A stretch of DNA of 38,302 nucleotides, from contig JABXKT010000018.1 in the NCBI GenBank assembly GCA_013619155.1, positions 1 through 38,302 of the forward strand, in the 5' to 3' direction. The DNA comes from Desulfobacteraceae bacterium. Its GTDB lineage: Bacteria > Desulfobacterota > Desulfobacteria > Desulfobacterales > Desulfolunaceae. This document shows positions 32,728 through 38,302 of the stretch, one piece after another. Below the pieces are notes generated by a model. It searched no databases, was not told the DNA's origin, and worked only from the letters and a program-made list of their open reading frames with translations. Made by a program: the position numbers and the translations under genes. Every line of letters begins with the position of its first letter. Positions within the stretch are counted from its first letter, which is position 1.

Positions 32728-34182
32728 TTACTCTTTTTGACTTAAGATCCGCTGTTCGATCCCTGTGGAGCTGTGGCCCTCCATGAGGGGGACGAGGGCC
32801 ACCCGTCCGCCATAGCTCTCCACCACCTCTTTTCCCACCACCTGGTCGGGGGTGTAGTCGGAGCCTTTGACCAGGATATCGGGTCTGATGGTCCGGATGA
32901 GTTCGATGGGGGTATCCTCGTCGAAGGTAATCACGAGATCGACGGAGGAGAGGGCGCTTAAGATGGCAGCCCGGTCCTCGGCTTTCACGATGGGACGCCG
33001 GCTTCCCTTGAGGCGCCTGACCGATGCGTCGCTATTGAGGCCCACTACCAGGCGATCTCCCAGATGGCGAGATTTATGCAGAATATCCACGTGGCCGTGG
33101 TGGAGCAGATCGAAACAGCCGTTGGTGAAGACGACGGTATCTCCGTTCTCCTGCCAGAGGCGGACCTTGTGGGCCGCCGTCGTACGGTCGCAGTGTTTGG
33201 TGAAATCGGATCTTTTTTTATCGCTCTGGACCTGTTTTAATTCGGTGATAGTCACCGGGCGTGTGCCGAGCTTTGCCACCACAATCCCTGCGGCGGCGTT
33301 GGCGATACGGGCCGCATTGTCATAGGAAAAGCCGGCGGCTACCGATGCAGCCAGGGTGGCGATGACGGTGTCACCCGCTCCAGAAACATCGAATACCTCC
33401 CGGGCTTCTGTGGGGATAAACAGAGGCGCCTGGTCGCTCGTCTTGAGGCACATGCCATCGGCACCGCGGGTGAGGAGCAGGTGCGAGAGGCCGTAGGTGG
33501 CCCGGATCTCCTCGACCCAGGAGGCCGTCGTATCGTTGCCTTTGTTCAGACGGTGTCCGAGGACCCCTTCAAGCTCGTGAGTATTGGGGGTGATGCAGGT
33601 GGCGCCGTGATAGCGGTCCCAGTCCCTTCCCTTGGGATCGATGAAGACGGGGATTTGCCTATCGGTGGCCGCGCGGATGAGACTCTGACAGAGTCCCGGG
33701 GTCTGCATGATGCCCTTGCCGTAATCGGAGAGGATGAGGGCATCTGTTTTTTCCAGAGCCGATGCGCATGCGGTCATCAAGGCCGCCTCATCGGTGGATG
33801 ATAAGGGGGCCGAGACCTCGCTGTCCAGCCGGAAGAGTTGTTGTTTTTGGGCCATGATGCGGGTTTTTGTGGTGGTGGGGCGTTTTTCGGATGGGAGGAG
33901 TCCGGTGGTAATACCCATGTCTTCGGCAAGCCAGGTGATGCGTCTTCCCGTTTCATCATCGCCGATAAGGCCCATGAGGGTCACGCCGCAGCCCAGGCCG
34001 GCCAGATTGGCTGCCACATTACCGGCACCGCCTAAGATCTCGGATGTCTCCCCTGTCTTTACGACGGGGACCGGTGCCTCGGGGGAGATACGGTCCACCT
34101 CTCCCCATATGTATCGGTCCAGCATGACATCGCCGATGACGAGGATGCGGGTCTTGCTGTACGTATCGATTTGTATCTCCAT
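32728..34182 (-). CDS. hldE: Bifunctional heptose kinase/adenylyltransferase HldE (RfaE)
   Basis: 484 residues from the ATG at 34182. The frame is open further upstream, but those residues are translation of repeat copy 11. The N-terminal ribokinase-type domain (about 1-320: VIGDVMLDRYIWGEVDRISPEAP, LGGAGNVAANLAGLG, DVSGAGDTVIATLA) phosphorylates heptose 7-phosphate at position 1. The C-terminal nucleotidyltransferase domain (about 345-484: FTNGCFDLLHHGHVDIL, VGLNSDASVRRLKG) adds AMP. The product is ADP-heptose for the LPS inner core, fitting the heptosyltransferases nearby. Full length relative to E. coli HldE (477). Confidence 0.96.
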   Translation of the reverse strand: MEIQIDTYSKTRILVIGDVMLDRYIWGEVDRISPEAPVPVVKTGETSEILGGAGNVAANLAGLGCGVTLMGLIGDDETGRRITWLAEDMGITTGLLPSEKRPTTTKTRIMAQKQQLFRLDSEVSAPLSSTDEAALMTACASALEKTDALILSDYGKGIMQTPGLCQSLIRAATDRQIPVFIDPKGRDWDRYHGATCITPNTHELEGVLGHRLNKGNDTTASWVEEIRATYGLSHLLLTRGADGMCLKTSDQAPLFIPTEAREVFDVSGAGDTVIATLAASVAAGFSYDNAARIANAAAGIVVAKLGTRPVTITELKQVQSDKKRSDFTKHCDRTTAAHKVRLWQENGDTVVFTNGCFDLLHHGHVDILHKSRHLGDRLVVGLNSDASVRRLKGSRRPIVKAEDRAAILSALSSVDLVITFDEDTPIELIRTIRPDILVKGSDYTPDQVVGKEVVESYGGRVALVPLMEGHSSTGIEQRILSQKE

Positions 34183-34269
34183 GTGATGCGTGGGTATCCT
34201 TAAAATAGATTTGTGTGTCAGATTGAAGAGGCAATGCCTTTTTATGGTTAAATTGGGCATGAAAAGCGC

Positions 34270-34440
34270 CAGCCTTCTATGGTCAAAGTGACCAGAAAAA
34301 GGGCCTCCGGCGGCCAGGAGATAAATCCCCTGGATCCCAGATTTTTGAATGTGGCGGACCAAAGGTCCGTCACATTCACTGTCAAAAAAGTTTTTGCGGC
34401 GCTTTTTTTCAAAAAGCGACCCGCCGGAGGCAGGTTTTTA
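34270..34440 (-). repeat. Hairpin repeat element, copy 11
   Basis: Core 34303-34431 from GCCTCCGGCGGCC to CCCGCCGGAGGC. The central palindrome 34347-34360 with 34364-34377 is complete except one G-T position. Instead of the CCAACCTTTT hairpin it has GCGCTTTTTTTCAAAAAGCG (about 34399-34418). The flank CTTCTATGGTCAAAGTGACC (34274-34293) is the reverse form of the right flank of copies 8 and 9. It lies between the hldE start and the 3' end of the next gene. Confidence 0.82.
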
Positions 34441-34483
34441 CCGCATCGCCTTCGCTGGCCTGAGCCCGGGGCCTTACCTTCGA

Positions 34484-35440
34484 TTAGAGGTTTCCGGCAT
34501 CGATCTCCATGATGGCCGAGGCGAGGAGGGGGATCATGATCTCATGGTGGCCGGTGATGGCGTAGCCTTTGCCTCCGGACATGACGGGTCGGGAGACCAC
34601 GTTAACGTGGGGTCGGTAGTGCTGGATCATGTCGAAGTTGGCCGTGGTAAAGTGGGTGACCCGATGGCCGAGGTTCCGGGCCACGGCCAGCGCCTTTAAG
34701 AAGACTTCTGGCATGATGACGGCACTGCCCAGGTTGAGAACCACGCCCCCGTCCCCCAGCTGAGAGACGGTGTGAGCGAAGATGCGAAAGTCCCTTAAAG
34801 AGGCCTCTCCGATGGCGGCGCCACTGGCCGAGGGGTGTTGGTGGACGATATCGGTACCCAGGGCCACGTGGAGGGTGTAGGGAATCTCCAGATCGTAGCT
34901 CCGAGCGAGTAGGGCCCGGCCTCTATGGGGGGCCTCCTCTTCCACGAGCATGGCCCCCACGGCTTCCCCGAACCCTTCGCCGCCGGTGGCAGATCGTTTG
35001 GCCGCCGTGTTGACTAGGGCGGCGGTGTCTTCGGCCATGCCGAAGGAGCCATCTTCCAGTTGGGTGGCGACATCTTCGGAGGTGTGCCCGAAACGGGCCA
35101 GCTCGGTGTCATGGATTCCCGCGGCACCATTGGATGCGAAGTGGGTGATAAATCCCCGCTCGGCAAGGTCTGAGAGAATGGGAGAGCAGCCTGTCTTGAT
35201 GATGTGGCCGCCGATCATGACAAGGACGGGTTTTCTCTTTGCCTTGGCATTGACAACGGCCCGGGCAACCCCCAGAAGATCCTCGGCTTTCAGGATATGG
35301 GGTAGATTTTTGAAAAAACTGGCCATGGTGCTTCCCGCTTTCAACGGCGTCCCCTCAAGGGAGGTGGTGACCTTGGATGCGCGCTGGGTGGCGGAGTAGG
35401 TTCGGACCTTGCTTATATCTATCTCTTTGTATCGGGTCAT
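34484..35440 (-). CDS. Conserved protein of unknown function, weak deoxyhypusine-synthase-like look
   Basis: 318 residues from the ATG at 35440, which follows AAGAGAT; the frame itself opens at 35488. No transmembrane or signal segment. Striking blocks are KPVLVMIGGHIIKTGCSPIL, FASNGAAGIHDTELA..GHTSEDVATQL and FGMAEDTAALVN, and near the end HFTTANFDMIQHYRP. The glycine-rich beta-alpha pattern suggests a Rossmann-like nucleotide-binding fold. There is a loose impression of deoxyhypusine synthase, but the family's TTAGG motif is not present, so I do not name it so. It lies between hldE and a heptosyltransferase, suggesting a link to heptose or LPS metabolism by context only. Confidence 0.7.
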   Translation of the reverse strand: MTRYKEIDISKVRTYSATQRASKVTTSLEGTPLKAGSTMASFFKNLPHILKAEDLLGVARAVVNAKAKRKPVLVMIGGHIIKTGCSPILSDLAERGFITHFASNGAAGIHDTELARFGHTSEDVATQLEDGSFGMAEDTAALVNTAAKRSATGGEGFGEAVGAMLVEEEAPHRGRALLARSYDLEIPYTLHVALGTDIVHQHPSASGAAIGEASLRDFRIFAHTVSQLGDGGVVLNLGSAVIMPEVFLKALAVARNLGHRVTHFTTANFDMIQHYRPHVNVVSRPVMSGGKGYAITGHHEIMIPLLASAIMEIDAGNL

Positions 35441-35813
35441 GGTATCACTGATCTCTTTTTTTTTGTCGGTTGCTCCGAATGGGTCCACGCCCTTGGGGAA
35501 AATAGGGGCACATGTACGCTTTTATCGAGTGTGGTACATCGCGTGTGCCATCGGCGTTTGACTGATAGGGTGACCCTATAGAGACGGCTCTTTTTTATAG
35601 TGCGCTGAAAATGGCCGCGGATGCCCCGTGCGGTGTGTCCCCACGGGGTGCCTCTGTGCTCCTGTGGTGGATCATCCAAAGAAGTCATATCACAGCGTTG
35701 CTTGGCAGTGGAAGGGGATTTTCCCGGGAGTGCGGTGGGTGTTTTATGGGCACCGTTTCCTGGGGCGTTCTTAAATTTATAACGATGACGATGTAAGGTG
35801 AGAAGGACCCGGG
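35441..35813. other. Divergent intergenic region, no gene
   Basis: 370 bases between the unknown gene (minus) and the heptosyltransferase (plus). It must contain both promoters. I saw no convincing sigma-70 or sigma-54 pair and no repeat element. The open frames here are short and unconvincing. Confidence 0.45.
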
Positions 35814-36854
35814 ATGGGAAAAATTCCAGCCAAGAAGATATGTGTGATTCGGACCTCGGCCCTGGGGGATGTGGTCCATGCCATGGCCATGGTGGGCGCC
35901 CTGCGTGACGGGTATCCCGATGCGGAGATTACCTGGGTACTGCAGCCTCTGGCCTATGAGATGGTCAAGCACCAGGGGGCGGCGGATCGGTATGTTCTCT
36001 TTGACCGCAAAGGGGGGCTCGCCCACTGGAAGGCCTTGAGGGCGGAGTTTAAAGACGTTTTTTTTGACGTGGTCCTCATGCTTCAGGTCAGCATCAAGGC
36101 CAGTGCCATCTCATCTCTCATCAAGGGCCGGATCAAGCTCGGTTTCGATATGGCTCGATCCCGGGAGTGTCAGTGGCTCTTCTCCAACCGGAGGCTCCCT
36201 AAAAAAGAGCCGGGCCATGTCCAGGACCAGTTTTTTGAGTTCGTGGAGTACTTAGGGGTGAGAGATTATCCCGTGGTTTGGAATTTTGGCTTTACCGATG
36301 AGGAGGTGGCCAAGCGGAGCGCCTTCTTCGGTGCCTTAGGGGCCTCGGCCGTTACCCTGGTGGTGGCCTCATCGAGTCCCCATAAAGATTGGCCCGTGGA
36401 GCGCTATGCCCAGGTGGTGGATCATGTGGTTCAAAAAGGCTTGGTACCGGTCCTTATCGGAGGTCCCAGCCCCCGGGAGAAGTCGCTGGCCCATGAGATC
36501 CATCGTCTGTCCCGGGTCAAGCCCGTCATCGCCCTTCAGCAATCGATCCGGGGGATGCTCACCCTGCTCTCCGGCTCCGCCGTGGTGGTCTCCCCGGATA
36601 CCGGTCCTCTCCATATGGCCGTGGCCCTTAACGTGCCCACGGTGAGCCTCTTTGCTTACTCCAACCCCAGGCGTTGTGGACCCTATCGGCGATTTCAGGA
36701 TCTTCTTATCGATCGCTTCACCGAATCTGAATCCGAGGCCAAAGAGGGGGCCCGGCGCTATTTTAAAACCGAGCGCATGGGGTATATCCAGGTAGAGGAT
36801 GTGACCGCCAAGGTGGATCTGGCCCTGGAGCGATATGTGGGGGGAAGTGAATAA
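35814..36854 (+). CDS. ADP-heptose:LPS heptosyltransferase (GT9 family)
   Basis: 346 residues. Transfers L-glycero-D-manno-heptose from ADP-heptose to the LPS inner core at the cytoplasmic face. The GT9 N-terminal pattern ICVIRTSALGDVVHAMAMVGAL, with WVLQPLAYEMV after it, is typical of WaaC. The C-terminal donor-binding region SPDTGPLHMAVALNVPTVSLFAYSNPRRCGPY is intact. WaaC (heptosyltransferase I) is the best guess. The start ATG has weak upstream AGAAGGACCC. Single gene on the + strand between divergent LPS genes, followed by repeat copy 12. Confidence 0.9.
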   Translation: MGKIPAKKICVIRTSALGDVVHAMAMVGALRDGYPDAEITWVLQPLAYEMVKHQGAADRYVLFDRKGGLAHWKALRAEFKDVFFDVVLMLQVSIKASAISSLIKGRIKLGFDMARSRECQWLFSNRRLPKKEPGHVQDQFFEFVEYLGVRDYPVVWNFGFTDEEVAKRSAFFGALGASAVTLVVASSSPHKDWPVERYAQVVDHVVQKGLVPVLIGGPSPREKSLAHEIHRLSRVKPVIALQQSIRGMLTLLSGSAVVVSPDTGPLHMAVALNVPTVSLFAYSNPRRCGPYRRFQDLLIDRFTESESEAKEGARRYFKTERMGYIQVEDVTAKVDLALERYVGGSE

Positions 36855-36877
36855 AAGGGCATGGAACGTCTGCCTTC

Positions 36878-37117
36878 TAAGGTTAACGTGGGCGTGAACA
36901 GCTGAGCCTCCGGCGGCGAGGTGAGCCACCTCGAAAGCAGATTGCATATGCGATTCACCCCGCTCCTCGGGGCAAATCACATATGCCTTTAATTCTTCGT
37001 TTAAATCGAAATGCCTGTTTGGCAAGCCCAATCTTTTAAATCAGGCAAAAGGTTGGTTTCCGGCAGGGCCGCCAGAGGTATCGCTTTTTGTCTGTTTTAT
37101 TTTTGGGCAGGTCCTTA
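36878..37117 (-). repeat. Hairpin repeat element, copy 12 (variant interior)
   Basis: Core 36906-37078 from GCCTCCGGCGGC to GGCCGCCAGAGG. The interior is the alternative long module: GCATATGCGATTCACCCCG and CGGGGCAAATCACATATGC (36945-36985) form an almost complete palindrome, followed by the GCAAAAGGTTGG arm. The end near 37080-37117 shares 36 of 38 bases with 29953-29990 and sits directly beside the stop codon of a minus-strand gene in both places. Confidence 0.78.
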
Positions 37118-37120
37118 TCG

Positions 37121-37795
37121 TTACAGGGATGCCATCATGTGGGCGAAGCCTTCACTGAGGCTTTCTGGTAGGTGATGTTTTTTTACGGCACGGGTCCAGC
37201 GTTCGATATAGAGGGCGGAGAGGGCCTTTTCGTCGGTCAGGCCATCCCGGGCTTTGTCGAAGTCGATGAGGACGGGGTGACCATCATCGGTGACGATGAT
37301 ATTTCCCGGATGGAGGTCCACGTGGTGGATGCCTAAGGAGAGAAGGGCATTCATCTGGGGGGCGAGCCGTGTAAAAAAGGCGGTCTGCTCTTCGTGGGAG
37401 AGGGGGGCCGTGGCCAGGGTGTCGGTGTGGGGGACGGTCTCCATCATGAGCCAGCAGGAGCGGATGAGGCACCCCGATTCGATAAAGCCCAAGGGTAGAG
37501 AGGTGATGACTTCGGTTCCGGATAAGTGTTTGAGGCAGGCATACTCTTTAGCCGCCCGGGTCTCTCCCGTGCCAAGATAGTACCGTCGGTTTATCCGACC
37601 CATGGCCCCACCCCTTAGGTAAGGCTTGATGGCCATATTCTTGCCAGACACCCCTTCTAAAAACCTTACGGCACCGCGTCCGCCTAAGATTTTTTCGCTC
37701 TTTTCGAGGGTGGCGGGGAGTGCGGCTGCAATGCGGACCGCTTCCTCTCGTGTGAGGGGGAGATCGCTTGTGATGGTGTAGGGGCCTATCTTCAT
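37121..37795 (-). CDS. LPS core kinase-like protein (WaaP/KdkA-type)
   Basis: 224 residues. Small protein-kinase-like fold. The catalytic loop reads HHVDLHPGNIIV and the metal-binding loop VLIDFDKA, as in WaaP/InaA/KdkA LPS kinases. An N-terminal lobe (GKNMAIKPYLRGGAMGRINRR) contains a candidate ATP-binding lysine and basic residues. Likely phosphorylates a heptose or Kdo of the LPS core. It overlaps the upstream heptosyltransferase by four bases (ATGA), so the two are translated together. The acceptor sugar cannot be told from sequence. Confidence 0.85.
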   Translation of the reverse strand: MKIGPYTITSDLPLTREEAVRIAAALPATLEKSEKILGGRGAVRFLEGVSGKNMAIKPYLRGGAMGRINRRYYLGTGETRAAKEYACLKHLSGTEVITSLPLGFIESGCLIRSCWLMMETVPHTDTLATAPLSHEEQTAFFTRLAPQMNALLSLGIHHVDLHPGNIIVTDDGHPVLIDFDKARDGLTDEKALSALYIERWTRAVKKHHLPESLSEGFAHMMASL

Positions 37796-38302
37796 GATGG
37801 ATTCTCCCCTATGAGGCTCTCTACGGCCGTGAGGACCTCCTCTGGGCTGATTTTCTTCATGCAGGCCTCGCTATGCTTCGGGCACTCCCGTTTGCCGTGG
37901 CGGCCGCAGGGGCGGCAGGAGAGCTCTTTTTCCACCACAATGGCCCTGTTTTTCCAGGGGCCGAAGCCAAAAGAGGGGGTGGTGGAGCAGAAGATGGCCA
38001 CATTGGGGATCTTAAGGGCCGAGGCGAGGTGGAGGGCCATGCTGTCATTGCAGATGATTACCGAGGCCCGTTTGGCGATCCATATCATCTCTGGGATGCC
38101 TGTTTTTCCGGCCATGTTGATGGCGGTATTCCCTGTAGCAACCTGGCGGCACGCCGCCGCCTCATCGGGACCTCCGGCCACCACCACGGGGATGCCCCGG
38201 TTCATGAGGGCCTCGGCCACTGTCTGGTAGCCTTGAGAGTCCCACATCTTGGTTTTCCAGGCACTTCCCGGGACGATGAGGGCAAAGGGGCCGGGGGGGA
38301 TG
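37792..38302 (-). CDS. ADP-heptose:LPS heptosyltransferase (GT9), C-terminal part
   Basis: The frame is open to the edge of the window, so the N-terminal half lies outside. 169 codons are visible. FALIVPGSAWKTK is the start of the GT9 donor-binding domain; VIICNDSMALHLASALKIPNVAIFCSTTP is the conserved C-terminal loop. The cysteine-rich CRPCGRHGKRECP...CMKKI tail is common in WaaF-type heptosyltransferase II. It should add the second heptose after the enzyme at 35814. It is translationally coupled to the kinase-like gene that follows. Confidence 0.9.
   Translation of the reverse strand, partial: IPPGPFALIVPGSAWKTKMWDSQGYQTVAEALMNRGIPVVVAGGPDEAAACRQVATGNTAINMAGKTGIPEMIWIAKRASVIICNDSMALHLASALKIPNVAIFCSTTPSFGFGPWKNRAIVVEKELSCRPCGRHGKRECPKHSEACMKKISPEEVLTAVESLIGENPS

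Noticed and set aside
34183..34362. N-terminal extension of HldE to an upstream ATG
   Set aside because: These 60 codons translate repeat copy 11 and its flank. HldE homology starts just after the ATG at 34182.
4689..37117. CRISPR array interpretation of the repeats
   Set aside because: Copies are scattered singly between genes, 100-270 bases long, in both orientations and without regular spacers or cas genes.

Overview
The window (38.3 kb, GC-rich) most likely comes from a Gram-negative, flagellated anaerobe of the Desulfobacterota (the former Deltaproteobacteria). The grounds are a long export/switch flagellar operon ending in flhF-flhG-fliA, LPS assembly genes (lptF, lptG, lpxK, hldE, heptosyltransferases), an oxygen-independent benzimidazole/cobamide locus and sodium-coupled transporters. 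Genus is not determinable from the sequence alone; a Desulfoluna-like organism is only a guess. No tRNA, rRNA, CRISPR array, phage module or transposase gene was seen.

Region 1 (1-14442, all + strand) is flagellar: the 3' end of flgE, a terminator, a strong sigma-54-type promoter, then fliL-fliM-fliN-fliO-fliP, an interruption by a repeat element, fliQ-fliR-flhB, flhA-flhF-flhG and fliA. Next comes an unusual gene (12414-13545) whose acidic N-terminal half carries five copies of a FliM-N-terminus-like motif, followed by a membrane helix and a FliL-like C-terminal half. It is frameshifted at an 11-G tract. Last is a small membrane/coiled-coil/HTH-like protein resembling SwrB in architecture and position. 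FlhB has NPVR instead of the usual NPTH at its autocleavage site.

Region 2 (14443-20500) holds a CopZ-N-terminus-like Fe-S/zinc protein, an Lrp/AsnC regulator, kbl-tdh (threonine to glycine plus acetyl-CoA) and sstT (Na+/Ser-Thr symporter). Together these form a plausible threonine uptake and catabolism module.

Region 3 (20880-25581) starts with a cobalamin riboswitch plus intrinsic terminator. It precedes a ThiC-family gene, cobT and an O-methyltransferase. This arrangement is best read as an anaerobic bza locus: bzaF (5-hydroxybenzimidazole synthase), cobT and bzaC, giving a 5-methoxybenzimidazolyl-type lower ligand.

Region 4 (25829-38302) is envelope biogenesis: lptF-lptG, lpxK, an NhaC-family antiporter, hldE, a conserved protein of unknown function, and heptosyltransferase and LPS-kinase-like genes. 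The last gene runs off the window.

The intergenic spaces from 4.7 kb onward are seeded with about a dozen copies of one repeat family. Each good copy is closed by a 13-bp GC-rich inverted repeat and contains up to three internal hairpins. The central 16-bp hairpin changes sequence between copies while staying palindromic. The two strongest candidates for something undescribed are this element family and the multi-motif FliL-like flagellar protein with its poly-G switch.
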